Both the position numbers and the translations under genes were made by a program. The notes under the pieces were generated by a model. The model was not told where the DNA came from. It worked only from the letters and a program-made list of their open reading frames with translations, and made no database searches. This document shows positions 21,906 through 33,451 of a DNA stretch of 64,000 nucleotides, in pieces. The stretch spans positions 20,227,951 through 20,291,950 of the forward strand of contig CM043948.1 in NCBI GenBank assembly GCA_014529385.2, in the 5' to 3' direction. Positions within the stretch are counted from its first letter, which is position 1. Each line of letters begins with the position of its first letter. The stretch is from Adiantum capillus-veneris (lineage: Eukaryota > Streptophyta > Polypodiopsida > Polypodiales > Pteridaceae).

Positions 21906-22649
21906 TTTTCACCTTACCCTTATTCTTTCTTATGCAAATTTATTTTTTTCTTGAGATAAAACTAATATCCCATGCATTGGTGAAAACCAAAAGTGTCTCG
22001 TGGATAGCTTTACATTGGTTATATCCACGTTCCCATGGTTAAAATCGAAAGCGTCTCATGGGTAACTAGGGTGCTTGACTATAATCCAATTTTTCCTCGA
22101 TTGTATTCGAAAAGTCAACGGCTTAGTTATGTCATCAGGAATAAGGCTAAGAGGAGGATCTTACATTGTGGTTCATCAACACAGACAAAAATCAACTGGA
22201 ATACTACTCTTAACCTCACATAACTCAAACAATATTCAGATATAGCAAGTGATGCACAGAAGAAACATAATAGAGCAAGAATATAACTCAGAACAGAATT
22301 CAAATCCACTATATTCATCAAGAAAGAACTAAAACCTCAATCCATTTCCAATCGGGTCCATTACATGCATAGAGTGAGCTTATATGCTTTCTTCACTTGA
22401 ATATGGTTATCTTGGAATACAACTATCTGTTAAATATCCAATTTACTATGATCAGACTGACCATAATCTGATCTACTACAATACAACAAAGCATATCCGA
22501 TTGACTATTAGAATACATCCAATTGATTAAAAAATTGACATACTAGTGTGTCTGTCAACGCATGGCAAGACCCGGTCGTGGATTTCTGAGAAATCCGACT
22601 CGAATCCATATATCCCTTGATAAAAAAGAAATAGACAAAAAAGGAATTG

Positions 22650-24679
22650 AGCTTAGACCACCCTAGACTGCAGAGTCAGGTTTAACAACATCTTCAGACA
22701 GAATTTTAGATGCTGGTTCAAACATAGCATGATCTTTCAACAACTCAGTCATATCTTGTATTCCAACATTCTGAACAACTTCAAACACCTACTCAGGTTC
22801 AGCCTCCACTGGATCCTCATCAGCATTTGATTTTTGAACTTTATCATCTGTCTCCAAAGTTTGGACAAACACATCAACCAATTTCTTCTGCTTAGAATCT
22901 GATTTTAGTAATTGTGCAAACCATGTATTTTGTATTCCTTAAGTTGTTGTAAACAAAGGTCTTTCTCCTTCTTCACTTGCTCTATCTCCTGTAGCAAATC
23001 ATCTTCATAAGTACTCATAAAACCATTTTTTGCAACTTCATAGGGATATTTGACTATAGAAGTCAATATCTCCCTCATAGATTTCGAGACATCCTACATT
23101 CCTCCCACTAGCTACTATCTCACCATATTCAAATCTCCTTCATCCATAAGAACTCCAGTGACAATAATCTCTTCTTGAGATAAAACCTGTTTCTCCAATG
23201 GGCCTCCAAAGGCTTTAACCTCTGTTTCAACATTTCATTCTCAACTTGTAATTCTGTATTTGTCACAGCTATCTGTTCTAACCCAGAATTACCCTGCCTT
23301 CCAATTCCTTCGTCCAATCTTGAAACATACCCAAGGACATTTTACTTTAGCCACTTCATGCTGATGTAGCTGCAATTGACTTTTCAATTCTTTCTGATGT
23401 GTCCCCTTCACTTCCTCCAACTCTAGTTTCAAGGCCTCTACTAAATCTATTTTTCGCTACAACAAGACCTAAGATACTCCTGATTCTACAGCTGCTCTTC
23501 CATTTGCTATTGTTGATGAGTAACAAAACCCTGCAAATCTTTTAACATTTTGACACCTGTAGGTACATCAAAAATAGCAGTTTTGCAGATACTTTTGAAG
23601 AACTTGGCCCAACTTCAAAAAAAATCCAATGATTTAGCTTCATCTTGAATAGTAGCATCCAACGTCCTCTTCTTAGGTATTGAGAAAGTTTTCCCAATCA
23701 GTTTCCTAGGAGTCTGCTCCATAAACAAGTCACCTAACATCATCTTCTGGTTAGGACTGACCAAAACTTTCCTAGCTTCTTCTTCAGAGTAACCAGCTGC
23801 AAGTAAGTCCTGAAAAGTCTTACTTTTTTTGCTAATGCTGTAGGTACATCTGATTTCTCAGATTGTTTCCCCTGATCACATAGTTCTTCTGACTCAATGG
23901 TTAGAGTCTTGTTAGGCACAGTCACCTCACCTGCATCCACCCTCATAGTAAAAGAAAGTAATGCTGACAAAAACGTAGACAATATGCTGCTAGACTTAGT
24001 TTTCCTTTTATTAATATTGAAAATTTTTGCATGAATTCTGGCATAAACCCAATGAGACCAACTTACCTTTCCACCACTTTCAGAAAAACACAAAGGAGCT
24101 TAATTATCTTTTGATATATAATCATACTTTGCAAAAGAAAATCTTTCAAGAAACCACTTAATATGTTTCCTTCTATAGTAATCAACATTCTTAAGCATGA
24201 AGTATTGTCTTCCTCCCTCTCTACGACCAAATTCCCTCTTTAAACATCATCTGAACATTTAGGAGCAACTACAATAGAAGTAAAAGGTAACTGAAATACC
24301 TCAGAGATTAGCCCCAAACTCAAAGTTAGCTTCTTTGAAATTTCTCCCCTTGTTTTCCTCAATAACTCCACCTGGGTCTTTGCACAGATGTTGGCTCTTC
24401 ACTGAGCCCAAGGTAGTGTTGCAAAATCATACAAGCCAATATGCTTCAACCACTATATATTTTTTTCAGCCTGACAAAATCGATTTGTACTTTAAAATCT
24501 ATGAAAGGGTTCATCAAACTCTGCAGCATCTTGTTGGAAGAAAAAGGAGTTGCATCCTCCTCAAGTCGTAAGTTGGCTTCATCCTCTGGGTTTGAGATGT
24601 CTACCCACATGGTAACTCCTTTCTTCCGCAGTCGCAACTTGCAGGGTTCCCCATGATCATCATCAAGAGAAGGCTTCAT
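22650..24679 (-). pseudogene. Accessory ORF downstream of integrase (GypC)
   Basis: Decayed coding sequence in several frames. It starts at MKPSLDDDHGEPCKLRLRKK (24679), continues to NPFIDFKVQIDFVRLKK, then at 24093 reads GGKVSWSHWVYARIHAKI, which corresponds to the VNYAQHIHEQV part of the GypA accessory ORF. After a frameshift in a run of A near 23825 it reads TFQDLLAAGYSEEEARKVL (about 23818-23765), a UBA-like motif nearly identical to one in the 758-codon ORF at 59553-61829. Coiled-coil remnants follow (TNTELQVENEMLKQRLKPLE near 23250). Function unknown; homology to the other two accessory ORFs is inferred from these shared blocks and position. Confidence 0.65.
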
Positions 24680-25060
24680 AGCTAGAGCTGGTTAGCTCTT
24701 GGTATGGTGGGTGTGAAGGGCGAAGAAACCTTGAACGGATGTTGTGGGTACATGCAGGGCTGATAGACGTGATTAGTCACACAAACACACTTGCACGGGA
24801 CAATACCTGAGATGATTGATTCTTTCCTCACATTCATAATAACGTTAAGTGGAGAATAATTCTCATGCAATTGAGGCCCATTTTTCAAATTCAAACTCTG
24901 TTTAATATATCTGATCCAGCACAGTCCGAGACAGCACAATCCGACCTAGTAAAGTCAGAGCCAGCAAAATCCATCCAAGTACCTGAGTGGAACCCCAATA
25001 TTTTGAAAAGAAGTTTCAACAATGACCTGCTCTCTTGGATTATGCAAGAACCCAGAAACT
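24680..25060 (-). other. GypC spacer between integrase and accessory ORF
   Basis: Roughly 380 bp with no motif recognised. It separates the C-terminal end of integrase from the accessory ORF start, shorter than the 0.9-kb spacer of GypA. Confidence 0.5.
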
Positions 25061-26400
25061 TCACACAAGGCAGAATCTACAACAGTAGATTGAAGCCAAT
25101 TTAGATGAGGTGGCTTTCCTTGAAATTTCTTCACCATTTACAGGCTTTTCCACTCTAGTTCCAAAGACATCAGCCGCAACAAATGTACCTTGAGCCAAAT
25201 CTTGAACAATCTGATAAGGTCTTTTATATCTCAAATTCAACTTACTAGGATGAGGACCTAGCCTGGAATTGTAAAGCATAACCCAATCTCCAACCTGAAA
25301 AACTTTGAACTTTACATTCATACTGACCCAAGCTTTCCTTCTTCTCTGAATGACCAACCTATCTTCTTTTATTTGCATCAAATACTTACTTCTGTGCTGA
25401 AGTGATAATTTAGGAGTCATCTTCTTAGCAGTAACTTTGAGACTACGGACCACAAATTCCATATGTACCATAGCTTCAAGACCATAGACCAATCTGAAAG
25501 GAGTCATACATGTTGTTACCTTAAAGGATTTTCTAAAAGACCATAAAGCAGAATCCAACTTTTCATCCCAGTCCTTCACTCTTATTCTCCTGAACAATCT
25601 TCTTCAAAATCCTAATAAGTGCTTTATTGGTACTTTTAGCCTGTCCATATGATAAGTTGCAGTTTTCTGTGCATAATCATGTAAGTTTTGATAAGATAAA
25701 AAATAACTTCATTCAAAAAATGTGTCCCCCTGTCACTTATCAACTCAACAGGACATCCAAACCTGGTCATAATGTTGTGATACAGAAACGTCGCTACACT
25801 CTGAGCCTTATTATCTTTTAAAGCAGCAACTTCCACCCACTTAGTACATTAATCAGTGGCAAGCAAAATATATTTGCACCCTTTACTAGTAATAGGTCTT
25901 ACAGGCCCAACAAAATCCATACCCCACTTTTGAAATGGTTCCAATGGTGAAATAGGATAATCTGTCATCCTATCCCTAGAATGAGGATGACCAAATTGCT
26001 GACATACCATACAAATCTTAGCATAGGAATGAGCATCCTTTAATACAATAGGCCACCATAAATCAGCCAGTAAAATCTTATGTCACCTAAGAATGAGCTC
26101 CTGCTGCCCCAAAATGAGCTTCTTGCAACACAGCTGACTGCTCAAAATCAGATACACATCTCCTAATTACCTTATCAATTGCTTTACTATATAAGGCTCC
26201 AGCAATAACCAAAAAAGGTATGCTAGTAAGAGAAAATTTCCTCCTTTGATCTGTAGAAAACTCAGTGGGCATGATACCAACAGTTAAAAAAATCAGCATC
26301 TGATCATACCAAGAATAAGAAATAGAACTTTGTTCTTCAAATAATTCTACATTTGGCAAGTCATCCTAAAATCCTATAGGTTCTTCTCCAGTCTCAATCC
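25061..26400 (-). pseudogene. Integrase of GypC, decayed
   Basis: The zinc-binding region starts with LQEAHFGAAGAH near 26110 (H-X6-H) and decays after it. The core appears as FGCPVELISDRGTHFLNEV (25740, second Asp). The C-terminal part at 25597-25061 has DWDEKLDSALWSFRKS, TPFRLVYGLEAMV and DWVMLYNSRLGPHPSKL. Only one zinc-binding domain is present, in contrast to GypB. Stop codons and frameshifts are abundant, so it cannot produce an active enzyme. Confidence 0.85.
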
Positions 26401-26420
26401 GACTTAGATAATCAGCTATC

Positions 26421-26960
26421 TCATGCTCTTGTACCATCACAAATCAAACTCCTATAACAGCAACATCCACCTTTCCAACCTTCCTGTAAGTAAAGGCTTC
26501 TTGATAAGATATAACAAAGTTTGGTATGGTCAACATGAAATACAACCCTATTGCAGAGAAGATAGTGCCTGAATTTAGTCAGAACATAAATCATTCCTAA
26601 GGCTTCTGTTTTAGTAGATGCATACTTCCTTTCAGCAGGAGTTAACACCCTGCTTGCATAATAGACAGGTCAAAACCATCCTCTGATCTTTTCATGCATC
26701 AAAACAGCTTTAATAGCCACATTCGAGGCATAAAAAAAAACATGGAATGACAATATCCAATCAAGAGGTTGCAAAATAGGAGCAACTGACAACATCTTAT
26801 TCCAGCATTTGGCTTGAGGTTCAGACCATACAAAAGCTACGTGCTTTTTTGGTCAAGTGGCTAAGAGGCATGCACACATTGGCCAGATATCTGATATACT
26901 TGCTATTCCATTTTACCTAACCCAAAAACCTGCTCAATTTTCCTAAAGAAAGAACATTTT
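26421..26960 (-). pseudogene. RNase H and end of reverse transcriptase of GypC
   Basis: RNase H is recognisable from LTPAERKYASTKTEALGMIY and KFRHYLLCNRVVFHVDH (26640-26500), preceded by PVYYASRV. Further upstream, in mixed frames, are MPLSHLTKK and the APILQPLDW segment that join RT to RNase H. At the expected first RNase H Asp the sequence is FHVFFYAS, so the catalytic residue is lost. The remnant ends near 26960. Confidence 0.75.
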
Positions 26961-27158
26961 GTGACTAGTTTATGTCCAATGCTTAAAGAGAAGGTGAAGG
27001 GAAGGTTTCCTGCTACATATGAGATAGCAGTTGCAGTAGCCTGTCTTAAAAATAAGAAGTTGCATCTGCAAGCCATAACTACCGAGGAAGAGGAACCGAG
27101 AAGGGCCCGACCACACCTAGCCGCATCTACAGCAATCGTCCATAGGAATCAGCCATAG
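26961..27158 (+). pseudogene. Gag-like fragment
   Basis: A 65-codon open stretch containing LCPMLKEKVKGRFPATYE and ACLKNKKLHLQ. The pattern (a few hydrophobics, PATYEIA, then a basic helix) resembles the C-terminal end of a retrotransposon gag domain ahead of the zinc knuckle. It lies on the opposite strand to GypC and is too short for firm assignment. Confidence 0.35.
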
Positions 27159-27199
27159 GAACTGGCTAAAGATCAACAAGACTTCAATAGAGGAGTAAG

Positions 27200-27672
27200 A
27201 TAGAATTAGATCTCTCCACCAAGGGTGATGAAGGTGCCGAGGGAAGCGTGTGCGAGTGCAAGTGAGAGAGCATAGAGAGAAAGAGACTTGATTTGCGTGG
27301 AGTGCACAACAATTTTATCCTGTTGTTGTAGCTCCTTATTCTGTTCTATTAAAGAGGAAGTGCATAATGGTTATTTTAGTAGATGGGTTAGTAGTAAGTG
27401 GGATGTTCGGCCAGTTGGCCTGAATCCCAACAAACTCCCACTTGAAGGCCAACGCAACCCAAGTGACTTGGTATGTACAACCATGAAGCAATCTAGTGTC
27501 TTCAACCTATACCCATCAATTCACTGCAATGTGTAAACTGCTCTAAAGCTAAGCCTTTTGTCAAAGCATCTGCTGGCTTGTCTTCAGTGTATACCTTGAC
27601 CAAATCAATGAGCTTTTTGGCCAAGAGATCTCTCACGAAATGATACTTAACTTCAATGTGTTTCGATGAATC
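27200..27672 (-). mobile_element. 3' end of a Ty1/copia element
   Basis: On the minus strand, the end of a copia RNase H (27672-27502) is followed by a polypurine tract (AAGTGGGAGTT) and then by TGTTGGGATTC at 27432, the usual start of a copia 3' LTR. The other end of the LTR could not be placed; sequence to about 27200 has LTR character (AG-rich, no ORF). The rest of the element is missing. Confidence 0.75.
27502..27672 (-). pseudogene. Copia RNase H C-terminus
   Basis: Reads KHIEVKYHFVRDLL, then DLVKVYTEDKPADALTKGL, then LEQFTHCSELMGIG and a TGA at 27502-27504. This is the classic conserved end of plant Ty1/copia polyproteins (the KHI-DVRYHFIRD and DALTKGL blocks). The frame is intact over these 57 codons; everything upstream is gone. 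Confidence 0.92.
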
Positions 27673-27712
27673 AATTTTCCCTCACATCCCGAGGGGTTTT
27701 CCTCCCCTATGT

Positions 27713-27734
27713 GTGTGTGTGTGTGTGTGTGTGC
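27713..27734. repeat. (GT)n microsatellite
   Basis: Eleven or twelve GT units between the copia remnant and GypD. No gene is seen in 27673-27827. Confidence 0.9.
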
Positions 27735-27827
27735 AGAGTTTGTGCTATTTAAAATCACCGTTGTCCGTGTCCTAGCCTCTCAAAGCTAGGTGTTTCCCCC
27801 TGTTCATTTCACCATGGCCAGCTCGGG

Positions 27828-28330
27828 GTGCATCGGTTCCTGGTGTTTGAGGCCATCGGGGTCGGTGTCACACTTTGTGCTCGTCACTATGCTTGGGAAA
27901 AGTTAAGGGAGCATGATGCCTTCATCTTGTTTGACCCTTGTTCTACTCAAAATTTCATATCACTGGAGTTGTCCACCAAGTTAGGCATTCAAGCTCATGA
28001 GATAGGAGATGTTGTTGTAGCTAATGGAGTCTTCAAAGGGCAAGAAGCCACAGTTACTCCCTTGATTGGGAAACCGAGGCGTCATGTCCAAGTCTATGTT
28101 GATAAAGAAGTTTCTTTCATCTCTCCTCTCAAACATAAAGATGTCATCCTAGGGGTTCCATGGTTTGACCGTATGGATGTTAATGTAAAGTTCCTGAAAT
28201 AAGGTTGTATTTCAAGTACAAGGAAAAGATTGTGTACATAGATTCTAATGACCCTGGTCGTACCAAACCCCTCGTAACTCTCCTGCTTTTGACAAATCAA
28301 TCAAAAGATCAGTTTTTGCCTTCATGATTT
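27828..28330 (+). pseudogene. Aspartic protease of GypD
   Basis: Contains AFILFDPCSTQNFISLEL, where the usual active-site D-S/T-G is replaced by D-P-C, and the C-terminal VILGVPWFDRMDVNV. The layout (FD-G-ATHSFIS type, then ILG-P-WL) is that of the retropepsin of plant chromovirus-type gypsy elements. A frameshift at about 28200 moves the continuation YFKYKEKIVYIDSNDPGR into another frame. With the Gly changed to Cys the enzyme is unlikely to have been active. Confidence 0.75.
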
Positions 28331-28429
28331 AAGTCAAACAATCCATAAAAAACCCTAATGTTTTATCAAATGAAATTGGTAGGAATCAAGAAGAGTTAGA
28401 CTTTCTAGTTTTCTAAATGGATTCCAGTT

Positions 28430-28850
28430 TTTTTTATCGATGATATCCCTATGGACTTACCTCCAAAACAAGGGGATGATGACCATTGAATTGAGTTCCT
28501 ACCAGGAAGTTCACCACCTAACAAGCCTCCTTATCGAGTTTCCCAAGCTAAACAAGAGGAGATCATGAGGCAAGTCCTAGAATTGGTAGACAAAGGGATG
28601 GTGAGGCCTAGCTCCTCTCCCTTTTGTTCTCCAGTCCTTTTAGTGCAAAAGAAAGATGGTAATACCGCATGTGTGTGGACTATGGAGCGCTAAACCATAT
28701 CACTATCAAAAACAAATTTCCCATACCGCGGGTCAAAGACGTGTTTGATAAGCTACAAGGATCTACCTACTTCAATAGGATTGACCTTAAAAGTGGCTAT
28801 CATCAAATAAGGATAGTGAATGAAGATATCATAAAGACCACATTTTGTAC
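28430..28850 (+). pseudogene. Reverse transcriptase of GypD, first half
   Basis: Recognisable from PPNKPPYRVSQAKQEEI, then VRPSSSPFCSPVLLVQKKDG, a one-base frameshift, and MCVDYGALNHITIKNKFPIP ... YFNRIDLKSGYHQIRI. These are the fingers and the first catalytic Asp block of gypsy RT. The frame reaches KTTFC at 28850, where the MITE target duplication begins. Confidence 0.9.
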
Positions 28851-28951
28851 TCAAGGGTTCATCGTTCAGTATCCCCTATATAACGTGCATTCACGGGGTA
28901 TTAAAAGAACCCCTCTTTTAAAATGTTTGAATGAATAAAATAGCCCCATAT

Positions 28952-31900
28952 TGTAAGGTTTCCAATTTCTAAAACCTTAGAAACTGTACAAATTCTGATC
29001 AAACTAACTTGGTTGTTAAGAAAACACTATAGAATGATCCAACTATGGCAAATATTGGTATTTTTGGAACCGTAACCAAAGCTTTACTAGGGTTAAAAAA
29101 ATTTAGTACAGAATCCCAATAAAATCTGGAAAAGTTACGGGCTTTGAAAGGTTACACTATGAATTTAATTAGTTAAGTAAAATTGAATGGTTTCAGTAAT
29201 TATTACTGCTAAAGACATTTTATGCTAAGGTTCTAGAAATTGCAAATATTTCCAAAATTAATCATTAAAAGTCAACAAACTAGCAGAAAATCGATTATGT
29301 GTATCTGGGGGGCTGTGTGGGATAATGATGAACTTTCCTAGACTAGATTTAGCAGCACGGGGCGTTTATGGAGCTGTAGGGCTACTTGGGATGCAAGTTA
29401 CTGCCCAGAAACTTATAAATATGACTCTTGCTTCACAATTTCAGACAGACTTGGAGCCTTGGTGCATTCTCTCTCATCTAGAGAGACCTCTATGCAGAAA
29501 TCACTAGAGAGAAAAGCTCTAGTTGGTTAATCAACGATAATTAGCACTAACCTTTTTTAATTAGTAAAACTAGGTTAACCTATTTAAAATTTTCTTAATT
29601 AATTGAAGATTAAACCTATGTATACTCTAAAATTCTCTCCTAATTCAAAATTCTCTGCTGATTATTGTGATTAAGATTAAGGATACTAAGCTAATTAATA
29701 TTATATCATATTAGGACTGAAATTACTAATTTTAACCATAAATTAATGCTAATTATACTAATTAAATCTAGATTAAGATAAGATAATTATTAGAGCTGTG
29801 TTAGACTATCACTATGCTAGAGGAATTATCTTGTAATTTTTTGAGTAATTTTTATAATTATTTAAACAGAATTATATTATTTTTGAGAGAAAAGTAAAGG
29901 GGAAAATGATCAAACTAATTTAAAATTCTTTGAGATATTTACAGAGGTAAATCACATCTTAGTGAACTCGTGATAATTATCTTAACCTAAGATAAATAGT
30001 TTACCTAATTATCTTAGCAGCATTACATTATTTTTAGGAGAAATTAAAAGGGAAAGAATATCAAACTGATCCAAAATGCTTTTAGATAATTATCAAAGGT
30101 AAATCATATCTTAGTAAGCCTGTGATAATTATCTTAACTTCATATAATTAGTTTAACTAATTATCTCAACATAATTACACTATTTTTAGGAGAAATTAAA
30201 AGGAGGAAATAGCAAATTGATCCAAAATTCTTTGAGATAATTATTAGAGAAACAACATATCTTATGGAACCCATGACATTTATCTCAACCTTAGATGATT
30301 AGTTTAACTAATTATCTCAGTATAATTATACTATTTTTAGGAGAAATTAAAAGAGAGAAAATAGCAAATTGATCCAAAATGCTTTGAGATAGTTATTAGA
30401 GGAAAAAAACATCTTATAAAACCTGTGATAATTATCTTAACCTCAGATATTTAGTTTAACTAATTATCTCAGTAGAATTACACTATTTTTAGGAAAAAAT
30501 AGCAAATTGATCCAAAATGCTTTAAGATAATTATCAAAGTAAAAACATATCTTAGGGAAGCCTTGATAATTATCTTAATCTTAGATAATTAGTTTAACTA
30601 ATTATCTCAGTAGAAAAACACCATTTTTAAGAAAAAATTAATGGAGAAAAATAATAAATTAAACTAAAAACCTTTGAGATAATTATCAAAGATAAATCAC
30701 ATCTTAACAAACCCATGATAATTATTTTATTCACAAATAATTAGTTTAGCTTATTACCTTAGTAGAAAAACACTATTTTTTAGGATAAAGTAAAAGGGAA
30801 AATTAGTAGATCATGTGATATGATTACATACTATTTATTAGAGTTAGACTACATGATAAAAAGTCTGTGATAACTATCTCAAGGTTAGAAACTTAGTATA
30901 GATATTTATCTAAGTCAAATTATACTAATTCTAGCTGAAAACTAAAGAGAAAAATTAGTAATTCATGCTATATGATTACATGCTATCTATCAGAGCTAGA
31001 TTACATGATGAAAAGGCCGTGAAAATTATGTGAAGGATACAAACTTAGTATAGAATTTATACTAATTCTAGCTAGAAACTAAAGGGGAAAAAACTAGTAA
31101 ATCATGTTATATAATTACATGATAAAGAGTCCGTGATAATTATGTCAAAGTTATAAAATTAGTATAGATATTTATCTAAGTCAAATTATACTAATTTTAG
31201 CTGAAAATTAAAGATGGAAATTAGATAATTGAGTTGGAAAATTAAAAGATAATTACCAGAGGTCACAAACGTTCTTATCTTCTTGTGATAATTATTCCAT
31301 AGTTAATTAGTGAGTTTAGAAAATTATAATTGATCAAAAGTTCTATTTCTAGCAAAAGATTAATTAAAATAAATAGACTTTGCGATCAAAAGTTTTTAGG
31401 AAAATTATAGTAAGTGTAAACCTATGATATAAAGTGAAAGAAATAAACTCTTTGAGAGAAAATAAGTAGAATAAATATTAAGCTCAAAATAAACATATTT
31501 CAAGCATAAAATTCGATGGAAACATTAGAAAAAACATTTGCAAAATTATAAGAAATTTAGGATAGCTTAGAAAACCCTTAGAAAAGATGTAGAAAAAGCT
31601 ATCACGACTATATAGAAAAATAACAAATTACTAGGTCAAGAATTTACCAATTAAGACTATAGATTTAACCTAGATAGAAAAAAATTGGATACAAAGGTTA
31701 AGTTTAGCTTTCGGATAATCTACCTTTTGATCATCCTTAAGACAGCTTGTCTTAAGACATCTCCGACTCCTTGGTATAAATTGATGAATAATGATGGCTT
31801 TCCAGCCACGGATAAGTCGGTTACCCCCATGAACGTTGAGTTTCTACTCCATGTCATGTCTTGATGTTTCTACATAAGTTAGGATACCGTTTTTAATCAT

Positions 31901-32618
31901 AGGAAATCCGCCCTCTTGTATGGGCAACTGGTTTGGTTTATGGGCACCCGGAACCTTGGGTGGGGGTTTATCCACTCCGGATTGTGAATAAGGAATGGGT
32001 GCCGTTTTTTCACCTTTAGGTGATCTTGAGACAAGAAGAGTACTGGTCATGGTTATTATGGACAATGTTTTGATTGACAATACCCTGTCTTAAGTTTAAA
32101 GATGTCTGTTTTCTAAAAGAATGCTTTCAATGCTGTCTTCAAGGAATTACTGTGACGGGACGTTAAAAGAAACCATTATTTTAAATGTTAAAACAATGTG
32201 ATAGAAAGATAAATGAATCATGTGTGAGTGCAGGGTGGTAAGTGGGGATTGACTAAGGTTGTCAATCATGGACGGGTGGACCTCATTAGTCAGGTAACTA
32301 TCCATCCCTACGCATTAAAACATTTAGAAAACTTCTTCACTTGGAAGAGGAGTCCACCAGCGGCTGTGCCCTCACATCTGTTAGGGGGGGAAAAGTGTTG
32401 GTTGAGGATAACTTAGCCCAATTGTGGCAGTTATAGGGCCAAAATAGTTTTTTGGACACGATTAGGTCTTCTTCTAAGGATATAGACCCAAGCCATTAAC
32501 AATGGTAAAGGTCTATTCCTTGGATTTTTCTTGTTTAGAGAATCTGATTTTTATTAGACCTAGAGACCTGTCAAGGATCCCATCCCGATCTTGGTAGTGG
32601 CGGGTTGGGGATCTCACA
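28952..32618 (+). repeat. 5' LTR of Tek1
   Basis: 3667 bp, TGTAAGG...CTCACA. Compared with the 3' LTR it lacks about 390 bp after 31726. The central part (about 29790-31200) is a diverged ~152-bp tandem array. The distal part (31730-32618) is unique-looking and well conserved among the three LTRs of this family in the window. The two LTRs of Tek1 differ visibly throughout, so the insertion is old. Confidence 0.95.
29790..31200. repeat. ~152-bp AT-rich tandem array inside the Tek1 5' LTR
   Basis: Units carry TTTGAGATAATTATCAAAGG, then GTGATAATTATCTTAACC and CACTATTTTTAGGAGAAATTA. The marker GAGATA recurs at 29931, 30082, 30233, 30385, 30523 and 30675: steps of about 151, 151, 152, 138 and 152. 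A second marker, TGATTACAT, recurs at about 30821, 30973 and 31112. So around nine units are present. The same array occurs in the other LTR copies. Confidence 0.9.
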
Positions 32619-32620
32619 AG

Positions 32621-32632
32621 TGGTATAAGAGC
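32621..32632 (+). other. Primer-binding site of Tek1 (tRNA-iMet type)
   Basis: TGGTATAAGAGC starts two bases after the 5' LTR. It matches the plant initiator-Met PBS (TGGTATCAGAGC) with one change, fixing the plus orientation. Confidence 0.9.
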
Positions 32633-32719
32633 ATGTGTTAACTAAAGTCTTGGACCTAGGGAAACTCTAAGGTGTTAGGTTGAAATAAGTGATCTTGATG
32701 AATTCAATTAAAGAGATAT

Positions 32720-33238
32720 TTGATTAAAAAGAGGGAGACAAAGAAAGAGAGAGAATTGTTTCCATATTTGCAGAAAGATTTCCATCAGGCCTACTGCAAA
32801 TCCATGGATTTCAACACTAGGTTTATGAAAGCTTGCCTATCCCGACACTATTCAATGCGAAAAAACGTGATGAAATGGCTAGATAAGAGATTTTCTCCTT
32901 CCACTTGGAGGATCAGCTGGTCAGGATCTGGTGGAATTTTCTTCATTGATGCGGGAGAGCTAGAAGGTTTAGAACTAAATATGAAGAGACTCAAGTGGGT
33001 CGAAGATCTTCAAGTGATTGAATTATACTTTTTCATTGGAACGGAGAATCCAGAGGAAACCCTTGTAATAGATGATGTCCAAGTATCACAAAATCAGTGG
33101 GTGTTTGACCAAGTGTCTAAAGTAATCTACCCAGGTAGAATTAGACCCATAGGTGTAGGCCCTAGTTTTAATGGACCAAAAGATGTATATTTTGATCCTA
33201 TATCTGATCCACCCAAAGTCCACAAGATTCTTGTATAG
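32720..33238 (+). CDS. Unknown 172-codon ORF in Tek1 leader
   Basis: An intact ORF between the PBS and gag (MIKKRETKKERELFPYLQ ... PPKVHKILV). It is basic at the start and has GIFFIDAGELEGLELNMKRL and YPGRIRPIGVGPSFNGPKD, with no gag, zinc-knuckle or enzyme motif. I do not recognise it. Leaders of plant retroelements are usually non-coding, so it may be captured sequence or a chance ORF; its length in AT-rich DNA and mixed composition favour former coding sequence. No start context or second copy supports translation. Confidence 0.35.
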   Translation: MIKKRETKKERELFPYLQKDFHQAYCKSMDFNTRFMKACLSRHYSMRKNVMKWLDKRFSPSTWRISWSGSGGIFFIDAGELEGLELNMKRLKWVEDLQVIELYFFIGTENPEETLVIDDVQVSQNQWVFDQVSKVIYPGRIRPIGVGPSFNGPKDVYFDPISDPPKVHKILV

Positions 33239-33451
33239 GATTATCGTCACCCTTGTACATAGTAGGACCTTCATGGATTGTATTAACTCTTGTACATACT
33301 ATGGTTCTCATGGGTATGCTATAAGCAGTTTTGTTTATGGTTTGGTAATTGTCTTCATCTTGTGTGAAAAAGTTTTGAGTATGAGATAAGTTAAAAGCAT
33401 AAGTAAGAGAGATTTCATCTGGTACTAAATTCCACTAATTCAATCTCAGGG

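Larger units (their letters stand above)
20791..22600 (-). other. GypC 3' non-coding tail
   Basis: About 1.8 kb between the accessory ORF remnant and the LTR. It holds a palindrome at 21570-21589 and a minisatellite at about 21625-21905, described separately. Otherwise AT-rich, with no convincing ORF. Tandem repeats in the 3' untranslated region are known in Tat-lineage plant elements. Confidence 0.6.
19865..26970 (-). mobile_element. GypC: Ty3/gypsy element, 3' part, minus strand
   Basis: Right to left: end of reverse transcriptase, RNase H, integrase, accessory ORF, a non-coding tail with a palindrome and a minisatellite, and a probable 3' LTR at 19865-20790. The 5' half is absent; at about 26960 a gag-like fragment on the plus strand begins. 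The element differs clearly from GypA/GypB in sequence but has the same order of integrase then accessory ORF. Stops and frameshifts are frequent throughout. Confidence 0.8.
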
